From: Sorex araneus | Taxonomy: Eukaryota > Chordata > Mammalia > Eulipotyphla > Soricidae | DNA length: 64,000 nucleotides | Assembly (NCBI RefSeq): GCF_027595985.1 | Contig: NC_073305.1 | Coordinates: 172,380,172-172,444,171, forward strand | Direction of reading: 5' to 3' | In this document: one piece after another, positions 51,988 through 63,954 of the stretch | Numbering within the stretch: the stretch's first letter is position 1 | Layout of the letters: each line of letters opens with the position of its first letter | Program-made: the position numbers and the translations under genes | Notes under the pieces: model-generated | Told to the model about the DNA's origin: nothing | Seen by the model: the letters and a program-made list of their open reading frames with translations, nothing else | Databases searched by the model: none

Positions 51988-52875
51988 CTTTTAATACAAA
52001 GCAGAAAGCATATTACTACTAAATGAAATCTGGTTAATAGTAAAGTGAATACAAAATACTTAATATCAAACTATATGTGCATGAAAAACTATACAAAGGA
52101 GGTCCCCTCGTCAAGTTCTCTTAATAAAATCCAGTCCAAAGTTTACATTCATTCTTCTTTATACAGGTTTTTGATAATATTTCATAGAAAGTTAAAGTCC
52201 TTTTATAGTCTATAATATCTTAAGAGCAAAATTATAACAAGAGAAAATGGGAAAATAATATATAGTTACTCAGAAAAACCCATGTTCCCTGCAAGACTTG
52301 ACTTTCAAAAATATTTTCCACTGAAATACTAGGATTACTCTCAAACTGATTTACTAAACCATTTCTTACTACAAGTTAAAAAGACAACAAGAGCCTTTTA
52401 TGCTACACTCTAATCTAGAACGCTAACCACAAAAAGCAAAAGATCAGAGCATTTCTTTTCATCAGTTGGCCAATTGATGCTAGTCCTGAAAGATCCCTTC
52501 CAAACGCCACAGTTCAGAACAACTTGGTTCCGGTCTGGTTACTTTGGACAAGTCTAGAGACCTAAAGGTCAGCTTGGCTGCATGTCTCACGGGGAAAACT
52601 ATGACCCAAACACCTCTTTTCTTCTAGATGGACAGAAAGAGGGAACTGAGTAAGAGCAGTTGGTTCGACCCTACATAAGAAGGAAAGTCAACGAACACAA
52701 ATTCTAAAACTAGATCAATTAAGATCTTTCTCTTCCCTTGCATTCAATTGCTGGCCCCGTGTGCTGAGAATTGCTAGTGGTGCTCCCAGAACACTGCTTG
52801 GGAACACACCGCCGCCACCTCAATGCTCCGGATGACAAATACATTTCAATGATCCTAAATTATTGAAAAAAAAAA

Positions 52876-52876
<1 letters not shown>
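51988..52876 (-). other. SHPRH: Proximal part of the long SHPRH intron, unique
   Basis: No repeat recognised. 52,740-52,830 has weak SINE-like words ('agtggtgctcccagaacact') but no order to them. Confidence 0.45.

Positions 52877-52911
<35 letters not shown>
52877..52911. repeat. (TA)n microsatellite
   Basis: About 17 TA units between an A-run and an antisense SINE-a, in the position of the SINE tail. Confidence 0.95.
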
Positions 52912-52912
<1 letters not shown>

Positions 52913-52916
<4 letters not shown>

Positions 52917-53075
52917 TTGGGTCACACCCGGCAATGCACAGCAGGGGTTACTTACTCCTGGCTCTGCACTCAGGAATTACTCCTGGTGGTGCTCAGGGGA
53001 CCATATGGGATGCTTGGATTCGAACCTGGGCAAACGCACTACCCGCTGTGCTATCGCTCCACCGCCCCCCCCCAC
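52913..53075 (-). repeat. SINE-a with small duplications
   Basis: Near-consensus except for short repeats (gcacagcagggg, ttacttactcc) and a lost 'tcggccgcgtgcaagg' block. Confidence 0.92.
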
Positions 53076-53081
53076 CCCAAA

Positions 53082-53915
53082 TCAATATATTTCAGAAGTA
53101 AAGAGACCAACTTTACGGAGAATCTAGGAAAAAAAAATAGATTAATTTCTAGAGGCTTACACTTTCCCAAGACTGAGTCAGGAGGAAGCAGAAAACCTGA
53201 GTATTACTATCAAGGAAGCTGAAATAGTAATTAAAAAAATCTCCACAAGAACAAAAGACTGAGGTCAACGGGTTAACTAGTGAGTTCTCTGAAACCTCTG
53301 AATAGGACCTACTCATGGTCTACTTAAGCTCTTCCAGAAAGTAGAAAAAATAACCAAGAAACTTCCTAAACAATTTTTATGAGACCAAAAAAGTTGTTTT
53401 TAAAAAGTTTTGTTTTTTGGGCCACACACTAGTGGTGTTCAGGATTTACTCCTCCTGGCTCTGAACTCAGGGATCACCCCTGGAGGACTCAGTGGACCAT
53501 ACAGGGTGCAAGGAATGGAACCTGGGTCAATTGCATGCAAGGCAAGAACCCTAACTGCTTCACTATCGCTTGGCCCTAAGAGGAAACCTATTTTGATAGC
53601 AAAAGCTGACAAAGACATCATTAAAGAAAAAATTTCACATTAATATCCCCAATGAACCTGATACAGAGATCAACAAAATCCTAGCAAAATGAATACAACA
53701 TTACAATGCATCATAGATTATTAAACAAATGGGGCTTATCCAAGGGATGCAAGGATGGCTCAATATACATCAATCTCAGTTAACCACATTAATAAAAGGA
53801 AATATAAAACCCACATGATCATCTTTAGAAAGGTAGACAAAATATTCACCAAGATTCAATACTTGGTGATGAGGTATTCTCAACAAAATGGAAATCAAAG
53901 GGATTTTTTCCTATG
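53082..53915 (+). mobile_element. L1 ORF2 reverse-transcriptase-region fragment, split by SINE-a
   Basis: Sense-strand L1 words appear in order: 'gactgagtcaggaggaagca', 'agctcttccagaaagtagaa', 'acattaatatccccaatgaa', 'atccaagggatgcaaggatg' and 'ccacattaataaaaggaaat'. Stops and gaps abound. It is an internal L1 fragment with no 3' end, older than the L1s to the left. Confidence 0.85.
53407..53577 (-). repeat. SINE-a nested in L1
   Basis: 'ttttttgggccacacactag', 'accatacagggtgcaaggaa' and 'cactatcgcttggccct'. Confidence 0.88.
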
Positions 53916-54930
53916 TAGTTATTCACAGAATTAAGATACTACTAGACTTTTCTGTAATTGACATTTGAAATATTTCATAAGGAAAGTATGAGCAATTTTA
54001 TTGGGAAAAAGATGGTTTTCTCCTTAACTACTCCGATATGGGATTATGCAGTATAATTTCATATATTATATCACATCTCAATATAATATATTTATCACTC
54101 AGCAGTTGTTTTCTGAAAACAAGGACCGAATCATTTTACTTTTGTATCACCTCAGACCTAACACAACCCATTGTAAATAGTATTTTGAAATATGTTTTAG
54201 GATTTACATTTAGGCCTTTCAATTCCTAGCATTCTTAGTAAAACAATAAGAAAGGTTGAAATATACTAAAATAAACTCCCTACAAATCCCCCCCCATTTT
54301 TTCATAATCAGAATGATCTATGGAAAAAGCTAACCAAGCCTTACTTATAATTATTTCTCACTTTTGGCTTTTTCCTCTAGGGAGAGTGACTAACACAGGA
54401 AACACAAGGGGTTTTGATTTAACACAAAGCAGGCTCTGCGCAAATTTTATTAACTATTATATAATAAAATCATTGGCTCCAGTGTTAAAATAAGTCAGCA
54501 ACCAGAGGGCTGTACGACCTCATTCCCATTTTTCATCTAGCCATTAAATGCGAGGTTAATAAAGTTGGCAAAATCATTAAAACAGATTCTTATTATATTA
54601 AGCTCTTCCTTGTGAATGCTTACTTCCAAATGCAAAGGTAAAGTCCCTAATAACAGAGATAAGATCATATTGTGTTTAAAAGAGCAAAGCCAATGAAAGT
54701 GAAGAGATATGGCAAATTTTCCTCGGCATTCCCCCCTCTCATTAGGCCCCTTCAACATTTTAAGCGATTATTAAAGTCATTTACTTAATTATCCAATAAG
54801 AATGTACTGAAATAGAACATGATGCCTCTGAATCTCCTAGAACAGTCAGCGCTAGGAAGCGCTAGGGCTGGAAGCACTAGGTTTTCTTGGAATGGGGGGA
54901 GGCAGGTCCCCCTTTCTGCCCAAAGGCGAA

Positions 54931-54933
<3 letters not shown>
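53916..54933. other. SHPRH: SHPRH intron, unique AT-rich
   Basis: No repeat or exon recognised across 1 kb. Confidence 0.45.

Positions 54934-54982
<49 letters not shown>
54934..54982. repeat. (CA)n microsatellite
   Basis: About 24 uninterrupted CA units. Confidence 0.97.
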
Positions 54983-54983
<1 letters not shown>

Positions 54984-55231
54984 CCCCACAACTTTACTAT
55001 ACGCCCCAGTGACAACTATTATTAGTTGTATCAAGAGAGAAAGATATACTCAATTGTTACAAAGTCCACAATAATACCTGTTAGACTAGACAAAAAGATG
55101 AAAACCATAAAGGGTTAACACTAAAATCTGGCAAACAAATGACTAATTTAATGCATTATTTTATCATCTTAATGTGCACTATGCATACTATATGACTTTC
55201 AATGTTTCAGTCTCAGATAAAGAATTGAGGT

Positions 55232-55925
55232 AACACACCCTTGGGCCAAGCCTCACTCATGAGTGAAGTTCTATGAAACCCAGCTAACGAGGAACTTTGT
55301 GACCTTGGATTCTGGGCTCCACAGGACTAGTAGCAGAGATCCTCTGCCTGCTTCCCCAGTCTCTGGCGACCCAGGGGTCACTTCCTTAAGTCACTGCTGG
55401 TGCCAGATAATCTCGTCATCAGCCACCACCAGATCCCATGGCTGCTTCTCCCCGAAGGAGGTATAAAATGAGGCCCCCATAACCATGACACTGGACTCCA
55501 CGCCAGGCTGTTTCACACGGGGCACCCAGAGGGGGTGCTGAGAGACCTCCCCATCCCAAGGGACCCAGCTCTGGCAGCCAAAAAGCTCCACAACCCAACT
55601 GCCGCCATGCTCAAGACCGTTCCCCACACACTGGGGCTGAGCCTCACATATGAGTAAACACATTCCTGGACCGCGCAGTCATCATAAGACTCTCCCTACC
55701 CATTCTCCATAATTACCACATCACATCTGATGGGGTTCAGGTAATAGGCAACAAATTAGAGGGAAATATATATACGCATATATACACATCTTCAGATAAA
55801 TATATATCTGAAGATGTGTGAGCTTTGGTATAAATATATATATACACACATATATATACATACATACATATATATACACACCAAAGCTCACATATATATA
55901 CATGTATACACACCAAAAATAGCTC

Positions 55926-55963
<38 letters not shown>

Positions 55964-56271
55964 CAAAGCTCACATCACCCGAACTTTAACAAGATGTTAG
56001 TGATATCCTATAGAATGTCTTAGAGGCTCCTGCCAAAATAGAACAATCTTCACAGTTTCCTACATGAACACTTCTTTGTTAGCATGTTTAGCAGTTCTTC
56101 ATAACAGACAATATGAAATATATTATTCTGGTTGTTGTTTTGGGACAGGAATTGGGGCTTGAGATGGAAACATCTTGAATTTGGTGGTGGGGAGGCATAA
56201 TGGTGGTGGGATGGGTGTTTGAATATTAAATGCAATCATATTGTGAACTAACTTATGAAATAAAAAAATTA
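55232..56271 (+). mobile_element. Composite repeat family, longest copy, with TSD
   Basis: About 1,040 bases between 13-base TSDs aaagaattgrggt (55,219-55,231 and 56,272-56,284, one mismatch). The GC-rich 5' half has a TATA-like 'ggtataaaatgagg' at about 55,460. A TA/CA hairpin array (55,767-55,965) and a 3' third ending 'tattaaatgcaatcatattg' plus an A-rich tail follow. No L1 or retroviral coding motif was seen. The A-tail and TSD imply L1-type retrotransposition. Confidence 0.8.
55767..55965. repeat. TA/CA array with nested inverted repeats
   Basis: Perfect 15-base arms acacatcttcagata (55,784-55,798) and tatctgaagatgtgt (55,805-55,819) face each other across six bases. The word gagctttggt (near 55,820) has its complement accaaagctc near 55,881 and again near 55,961. 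Confidence 0.9.
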
Positions 56272-56377
56272 AAAGAATTGGGGTGAAACATGCTAGTTTC
56301 TAAGAGAATTATTCCATGTGCTCATTACTTGTAAAAAGCAACATTAACTCGTTTAAAACCGAAAGAAGAGGATAGAT

Positions 56378-56379
<2 letters not shown>

Positions 56380-56422
<43 letters not shown>
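56380..56422. repeat. (GT)n microsatellite
   Basis: About 21 uninterrupted GT units. Confidence 0.97.
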
Positions 56423-57936
56423 TTAGAAGAGACTTTTAAAAAGGCTACGAAAGATAGAAAAAAAGTATGTATTATTTATCCTTATGCTGGTGATTAATGG
56501 AGTCTGAATATTCTCAAGACAGATACATTGGAAGCCTCAGTTTAACTTACCGCACAGCTGAATTAATTAACAGCTGAATCATACAAAGGTGCATACATAC
56601 AGTTCATGGGATGAGAAATAACACAAAACTGCTGTCCTCATCTGAAGTTCTGTCTTTTCTGATAGATTTTTCAACTTTCCAGAAATTTATTCAACTGTGC
56701 TTCTGTGATCAACGTGTGGTTTTTACTAAGATTCCTCAAAACCAATCACCGAAGGCCTAGTGTGGGAGTAGAGACACATGGCCAGCCCCGTCCTCTCCTG
56801 ACTGTACCTTCCTGATTATTCTCTTTGAGGCCAACCAGGAAACAAGAAAGGCAGGTATACCAAGTGCTGCCGCTAAGATCACCTCAGTACCTCTCTGGTT
56901 TCCCCTGGAGTAAGCAGCCAGCGGATCATAGACAACAATGGAGACAACAGGAAGTTCTTAAAAAAAAAAAACAAAACCCCAAAACAAAACCAACAAATTT
57001 ATAAGTCTTATAAATGATCTTTATGAAGACCTTTTGCTCTCTTGCATGTAACTTAATCAACAAAAATCATATCAGGTCTGGAACAGGGCATAGATAACAT
57101 AGATATTCCTGTTATTATATGAATTGTTTTGCAATCTTTCACAAGTATAATAAAAGGTCTCAAGACTAAAAACTTAAAGAGAAAGTTTTATCCAACTGAT
57201 GAACATCATTTTGAAGATGACGAATTTACACAAGTTTATAGCTCTTCTCTCCAATTTAGAGAAGTATGTTCTCTAATAGTAATTATATGAGGCCAGCTGG
57301 TGTTAGTGATACTCTATAGATTGTTTTAGCTCTCCTTAGAGTGTACAAACTACAAATAATGAGTATTTCCAATTGTTCATTTCAGAGAAATTAATTTCTT
57401 GTCTTGCTATCCTGCTACTTGCAGTACTTCCTTTGTGGATTATCCTTTTTGAAAAAGAAATATGCCTCTGCTGTCCAAAGTTTCAGCTAAGTAAGATCAG
57501 TTAACATTATTTTATTTTTGTCTGCACCTGTTCAACATGTTAAAACCCATGCTGGTGGTGAGAGACAAAATTTAGTATAGTTATTCAGTTTAATCGGTCT
57601 TCAGAAGCTGAAACACTTTTCAAGCACCTGTCCAGGACAATGGCTGGGTTCTTTTAAGTATTCACATTACTTGAATAATGATCAGTGAAAACTATACCTA
57701 GGCAATGGGATGTCTAACATATAGTAGGCCACAAAAGAATCACCCTCTCCTTTCAAACACAATGATCTCAAACATGTTAAGCTCGCAACTCAAAAAAAAA
57801 AAAATCAATAAACAACAATTTATTTGGAACCAAAGGATGTAGGGAGATTACGTGTAAATACTAGTTAACTATTCTCTTTATCTAACCATTCTCCCACCCA
57901 CCAATAAATACATTTAACCATCGATCCACCTATCTG
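56423..57936. other. SHPRH: SHPRH intron, unique
   Basis: No repeat recognised except short A-runs at about 56,960 and 57,792. The stretch was checked for the missing RING exon without success. Confidence 0.45.
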
Positions 57937-57952
57937 CTACTGAGTACTTCTT

Positions 57953-58138
57953 CTTCTTTTTTTTTTTTTTTTTTTGCTTTTTGGGTCACACCCGGCAATG
58001 CACAGGGGTCACTCCTGGCTTTGTACTCAGGAATTACCCCTGGTCATGCTCAGGGGACCATATGGGATGCTGGGATTTGAACCCGGGTCGGCCGCGTGCA
58101 AGGCAAACGCCCCACCCGCTGTGCTATCTCTCCCGCCC
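57953..58138 (-). repeat. SINE-a with exact TSD
   Basis: Consensus-like antisense copy with a long T-run. The perfect 16-base TSD ctactgagtacttctt lies at 57,937-57,952 and 58,139-58,154. This is one of the youngest-looking copies. Confidence 0.96.
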
Positions 58139-58154
58139 CTACTGAGTACTTCTT

Positions 58155-58741
58155 ATATGCTAAGCACTTCGTAGTTGTCTGGGATGCAGAATTAAATCCC
58201 CATCTGATAAACAATGTTCTTTCCACAATTTAATGGAACTTCATTCCCCAGTGTGTAAGTGTGCAATGCAGCAGTATCATAAAATAATTCTTAGTTTGAT
58301 TTAGAAGTGTCTGTTGCATTGTTGATTACAAGCTGCTGCTAACTTCAACATGAAATCACAAACGGTTCCGAATCACAAGGGAAGCTACTGCAATTTGGTC
58401 AGTAAATAGGAATTGGTAGTCTTTTTTTTTTAAAAAAAAAAAAAAAAACAAAAATGCAGTTTGTTTTCTCAATTTACTGGTTAATGTTTATAAGCATTAT
58501 TTGTTGTTATTTTCTTTACAATGAAGCTATGAAGCCTCTCTATTGTCAATGATTTGTTGGCTAAAAATGCAGATACTCAGATCCAATGAGTAAACATTTC
58601 TAGGAATGGGGCATGAAAAAAATACATTTAAAGGCAGGTCAGTTGGGACTGAGGATGTGACTCTGGGGTATAAAACAAGCTTTCCATGTCTCAGGCCTTG
58701 GTTCCTGGCATTCCCTTCTATTCCCACAAAACAGGCAGGCC
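58155..58741. other. SHPRH: SHPRH intron, mostly unique
   Basis: A T-run then A-run (58,424-58,448) forms an AT foldback. 58,638-58,720 ('gttgggactgaggatgtgac') may be an old tRNA-type SINE. Confidence 0.4.
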
Positions 58742-58918
58742 CTAGAGGGTTAGTGTGTGGGGAGCTTGTCCTGTACAGTCGCGACTAACCTGGGTTCGAC
58801 CTCTGGCACCCTATCATATAATTCGAGCACTGCCAGGAGCAACTGCTGTGTGCAGAGTCAGGAGCATCGCTGGGTGTAACCCCCCCGACCCCGCAAAAAA
58901 AAAAAAAAAAAAAAAGAA
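58742..58918 (+). repeat. SINE-a, diverged, long A-tail
   Basis: 'tggggagcttgtcctgtaca', 'gggttcgacctctggcaccc' and 'cgctgggtgtaacccccccg' with about 20 A. Caggc(agg)cc words flank it as a probable short TSD. Confidence 0.88.
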
Positions 58919-59294
58919 AAGGCAGGCCGTATTAGAAACACCAAAGTTTTAGAAACTATGTGTACAAGGGGTGAGAAGACGTCGTTGCTGTGGTTATATC
59001 CATGCGGTCAGTCTGTTTTCTCATGGCTAGAAACCCAGGACACAGGAACCTGTCCAGTAGAGGTTCAGGGTTTTCAACTGGCGAAGATGCTTTGTACAAA
59101 AGCTAGCCAAACTCAGGACACAGGGGACACGCCACGTGGGCGTATGTTCTGCCAGGAGGCCTACTTCACCATCCCAAATGCCTGGCAGTTGTCAGAACTT
59201 GCAAGGGGAATTTTGTGTACTCTGTGAAATGCCCAGCAGGATCCAAGGGTCGTTTAGGAATACAGTCCACACTGCTCTTAACTATCCAATAAAG

Positions 59295-59545
59295 GGAACG
59301 TAGCACTGTGGCACCACTGTAGTCCTGTTGTTCATCAATTTACTTGGGCAGGCACCAGTAAAGTCTACATTGTGAGACTTGTTACTGTTTTCAGCATATC
59401 AAATACACCACGGGTAGCTTGCCAGGCTCTGCGTGCGGGCGAGATACTCTTGGTAGCTTGCTGGGCTCTCCGAGAGGGACAGAGGAATCGAACCCAGGTC
59501 GGCTGCATGCAAGCAAACGCCCTGCCCGCTGTGCTATCCCTCCAG
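59295..59545 (-). repeat. SINE-b with exact TSD
   Basis: Antisense from the tail 'gtagcactgtggcaccactg' to the head 'tgctatccctccag'. The 10-base TSD tccaataaag lies at 59,285-59,294 and 59,546-59,555. There is no poly(A). Confidence 0.95.
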
Positions 59546-59834
59546 TCCAATAAAGCGAAAATGTGACTTTAGTAATCATTTCTACTGCCATTCAAATAGG
59601 ATTCCTTCCAGTGTGACAGTCTATTTCCCAAATATAGCAGTAGAAAAATGATTATAGCATTTAATACTATTTTTGTATTTCCAAATTTCTCTTATCTAAG
59701 ATAAACAATATGGTGAAAAGAGATACATGCATGTACTAGTCTGTGATGTCCTACAGCCTTAACAAAAATGCTTTGAGTGAAATACACATTTCAGGTAGCA
59801 TAAAAATTGATGAAATAAAATACTACTTGTCAGA

Positions 59835-59965
59835 CTGCAGCTCAGCTCAATGGGCCAGAGTGCAGCTGTACATATAGGGATGTTGTGTTCTATCCTTGGC
59901 ACTGTATGTTCCCCGAGAACTATTGGCAGCAACCCCCAAGAATCACTGAGTGTCACTCCAAACAA
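59835..59965 (+). repeat. SINE-a, old
   Basis: 'gggccagagtgcagctgtac', 'gttctatccttggcactgta' and 'cactgagtgtcactccaaac'. Confidence 0.7.
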
Positions 59966-61700
59966 CTTTCCAGGACGATGTAATACGGATTAGAGATTTC
60001 ATAACCAACGATTAAAAACAAAACAAAATTTCCTGGTTCAGAAAGTTTGAACTGGTATTTACAAAATTTCAACAATGCCTTAGTTAACTTTAGCACTATC
60101 TTAATCAGAGCACTCATACCAACCTCTGTCTAACCTCTCCCTTGCCTGGGCTTGCTCTTCAAGCCCGTGTTCTTCCTTGAACACGTTTCTTGCCTGTTGG
60201 TCTCTATGTCTCTTTGCTTTGCTTTTTTCCAATCTGGAAAAAGTAATTCTCTCTTGAACTTGTACTTCCTCTCCTCACATTTTTCTCAGTAAGTTTCATC
60301 TAAATTTTTCTTCTTTTTTGCTTTACAAAAATAAATAAAAATTGTTGCCTGTTCTGAGGAGAGACTCTCCCTTGAAGGAATCTGCACCCGCTCCTGAAAT
60401 ATGTGTTATACTGCTTTAATCTAAAAATAAGGGGGAAATAAAAAGCTTTAAAAATAGTGAATATAACCTTCTTACTCCAAGATAAATATGACCACTGAGT
60501 TGAACAGTCTCAGGGAGAGGAGTGTCTTTAATGTCTGAGGAAATAAGCAGATAATATGCTCCAGAAAAGATGGCAGACAGGAGGGCAGAAATGTGACAAA
60601 GTCAGAAAGGGGACAGGACGCAGCAGATGGCAGAAGTGACAGACATAAATATGACAGAAAAGGCAGCAAGATGCAAAAGTAAATGGGGCAAGAAGGAATG
60701 TGAGAATATAAAAAGGGGGAAAACTTGCTCTTGCTTGCAATAGTAACAGGTGGAATATACAGTCCTAAGTTTTAAAGGAAATACAAGCACACAAGCATCT
60801 TTGACAAAAGAGAAATGAACTTTTGTAATCTTACTGTTTTCTCAAATGCTTCCATTTATTTGTGTTTTTCAATACCCAGGAAAAGCAGGAAAAATTCAGA
60901 GATGAATAGACATTGATGTTCCTTGTCCCAATGAGAGCAAAGGACAGTAACTGTCCTAGCTCTCCCCCGGGTCTCGGAAAGCCGCCATAAAACCAACAGG
61001 TGTTTGCATCTGATGGGCTCGATGACTCAGTTTCATAGAGGCTGTGCTGTTTACTGGTAGCTACAGTGATAACTTCCTAAACTCGCTGCAGGAAGGCTGA
61101 CACAGCAATTCTTTCTTCTGCTTACTCTCTGTTCTGGGACCATGGTTTCAACTCAGGGTCAGTAGCTGTTCTTCGCCCCAAATGCCATGTGTGGCCGTTG
61201 GAAGGCCTGAAGCTAGGAGGCATTGAAGAGGTGGAAGAAAGGAAGAGACTAATCAGCAAGGAAAGGGACCTGGGAGCCTGGGAAGGGAAGTTCCTTCTTC
61301 CTGCTGAGGGGGAGAAAGGATAACCATCAAATGCCTCGGGCTGGACAGCAGCTAGCCAGTCATCGTCCTCATGCAGCAGCTCTTTGGAATTTGTTCTAGG
61401 GATTCTGAGAGTGTGGAGTCACACGATCCCAGTCAAGATCTTCCCATCACAAAACTCCAAACATCTGTTAGCCTCAATGCTGCTCTGCAGCCCCCCGCCA
61501 CCCCCCTTCTCTTCCACTCCTGGAGGGATGCTTCCACCTCTAGCTGCCGCTGCATTTCGGGGAGAGCCGCTTTCTGTACATCAACAGTCAAATTTCTTTC
61601 AAGAACTTACATTATAGATCATCCCTTCTCCTCTCCTCATCAGTTCCTCTTTGCTAGTGCAGACATGCTCAAAAACCCTTTTCATCTCTAACAATGAAAA
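59966..61700. other. SHPRH: SHPRH intron, unassigned
   Basis: No family could be named. 61,130-61,620 is GC-richer, with open frames of 77 and 106 codons in two overlapping frames; neither carries a known motif or fits SHPRH. Confidence 0.4.
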
Positions 61701-62600
61701 ACACCCAAGAAAAAGTTTTATATTTCGTATCTACATCTTGAAACTACCTACTTTTCTACTTCAGTTCATTTATGAACTGATTGTTTTCTGTCCTTCCTCT
61801 TCACTTCCTGTTCCTTCTGTATCTGCTCTAACTCTATTCCCCTGGGAAGAGCTCCTTCGGAAGTCATTAATGACCTTCATTAGCCAAATTAGTCCACGTA
61901 GCAGTTGAGCCACCTCTCTAACAGTACTGGTAATTGCATCCACAGGGAAGTAGGTTTTCCTGTGTTCTCTACTGACAGTTACCCTCCTGAGCTGCCTTTG
62001 TCTCTAGCTGCTCCTTGTCAGTCTACTTTGCTAGTTTCTTCCCCTTTTTTACAGCCGTGAAAACACTACAGAGTTCTATAAAACTTGATTTGAAGCTAGT
62101 TTCTATTTCTTTCTTTAGGTAATTCATTTTTCTCAAGGCATAAAGATCATTTAAAGCAGTTAACTGCTTTTTTAAAAATCTCTGGCTCTACATACAAATA
62201 CTTTCTAGATGGATCGACATAAGTTTCTTAAGCAATTTAAACGCACTACCCTTCTAACCAAATACCCTCATTAGTAGCCATCCCATTATCCACCAGATTT
62301 TTAACAATAGTGACAAGAGGTCAACTATGTTCACTGATAAGCTTTCTTCATCAATCTCTCCAACACCCTATCTTCCTTATCAACTTTACTCAAAGTGCCC
62401 CTTGATTACATCCACTTCTGTATTCCTATCCCTGTAACCTAAGGAAAGTCATCACTGCTGCTAGAGTTTCCAAATTTGGTCTCTACAGGAGTGATTTTCC
62501 TATTCTTCCCCATTCCTGCTAATCCAGCTTTCTCACTGCCCCAAGAAAAATGATAAGAAACCCAAATCTGATCATGGAACTTCCCTGCTGTAACAAGTAA
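61701..62600 (+). mobile_element. Ancient L2-like LINE remnant
   Basis: Pyrimidine-rich sense text in L2 order: 'gtcattaatgaccttcatta', 'agctgctccttgtcagtcta', then 'aacccaaatctgatcatgga'. Heavily mutated with no usable frame. Confidence 0.4.
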
Positions 62601-62649
62601 TGACTTTTTGCTTAGATAGAAAAAGCGTCAAATCCCGAGAAGGCACTTC

Positions 62650-62815
62650 ACAGCTGGCCCAAGTACAGAAGGGTGTTTGCTTTGTATGCAGTCAACCAGG
62701 TTCAATCCCACTAGGAATGATCCCTGAACTCAGCGCCAGTGGTAAACCCAGGATCAGCATCACAGGGTGTGGCTTCCCCACAGCCCTCCCACAGAAACAC
62801 ACAAAGGAAAGTGTT
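62650..62815 (+). repeat. SINE-a, old, within the L2-like remnant
   Basis: 'cagctggcccaagtacagaa', 'caaccaggttcaatcccact' and 'atcacagggtgtggcttccc'. Confidence 0.75.
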
Positions 62816-63120
62816 TCAATATATGGCCTTTTGCCTTCAAGATTCTTTCCATTCCATTCCCCTCTATGCTTCCCACACCGCAGCCAGTCAGACCATCCCC
62901 CGATGTGTTTTCGTGTTCTCCAGCACCCGCCAGCTAACGCCTCACAAGGTCTCCCTCTTCAACCCAGATTGGCCAATCCGCTCATCTTTTACTGTTATTT
63001 CTTTACAGAGTGAGGTTTGCTTTCTTAATATTAGAAAGGTACTTATGCCAATTATTTGTAGTTGTGATTATTAATAATATTTAATGATCACACTTCCCAC
63101 AGTTCAAACCCCTTTCCCCC

Positions 63121-63240
63121 ACTGCCAACATCTAACACCATGAGGGCAGTAATCATGTTTGCTTTCTTTAATAATGCACACTGCATGTCTGAGGTATAGC
63201 ATACTATGGGCATGTATTTAGTAAACATGGCTGGAATCAA
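63121..63240 (+). mobile_element. Ancient L2-like 3' end
   Basis: 'caccatgagggcagtaatca', 'tgtctgaggtatagcatact' and 'tttagtaaacatggctggaa' parallel the L2 3' terminus ('ctccatgagggcag', 'agtgcctggcacatagtagg'). Confidence 0.45.
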
Positions 63241-63479
63241 TGAATCAAAGTTCACCCAACTCTGGAACTCTTTTCATCTCTGAATAAATAGGGAGTAACA
63301 CAACCGGTACTTTCATAGTTTACTCAATAAACGGTGCAAATAAATAGCAATTAGACTCCATAACTCAAGCACAGTGTTTTTCAGGAGGAGGGCCATCCTA
63401 ACAATTGCATTATTCTTGTCCATTTTAGCTTACAGTTAAGTGATTCACACACAGAGAATTCCTTAAAAATAAATGAGAA

Positions 63480-63600
63480 GATGGAATGTAACTCGGAAAG
63501 TCCATGTTTGGCAAGACCCCGAATTTGATCCCTGCCACTGCATGGACTTCCCTCTTTCCCCAGTCATGAACTGCAGCGTGAGTATCACTGGGTGAAGAAG
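63480..63600 (+). repeat. SINE-a, old
   Basis: 'gatggaatgtaactcggaaa', 'gaatttgatccctgccactg' and 'gagtatcactgggtgaagaa'. Confidence 0.55.
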
Positions 63601-63954
63601 AAATTAAGGAAAAAATATTCTAATGTATCTTAACAGCGAGGCCTTTCAATCAATCCTGCTGGCCTATATTCTCTTACTATTTTCACATACCGATCTGCCA
63701 TTGTCTAAAATGGTCAAGGAAAAAACAAAAGCTTACCTATAGAGCACAAAGAAAGCAAAGATTTTTTTTTAATTAAATAAATGCCCCCCAGAAAGAATAT
63801 ACAATTACAGGTCATATTTGGATTTCAAATCATAGTTACTTTCTTAAGATTCTCAATAAAATGTGGGGAAAGTAATGAAAGTAAAGCCGAATTTTGGCTA
63901 TATCTTAATATGGCAATCTATTAATTTATTCGTTCATTCATTTATCCATTCATG

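Noticed and set aside
55232-56271. Solo retroviral LTR as an explanation of the composite repeat
   Set aside because: It ends in an A-rich tail with a 13-base TSD, has no TG...CA termini and no 4-6-base duplication.
60472-60790. Overlapping short open frames on the minus strand
   Set aside because: Three different frames are open at once in pyrimidine-rich sequence, with no conserved pattern and no fit to SHPRH.
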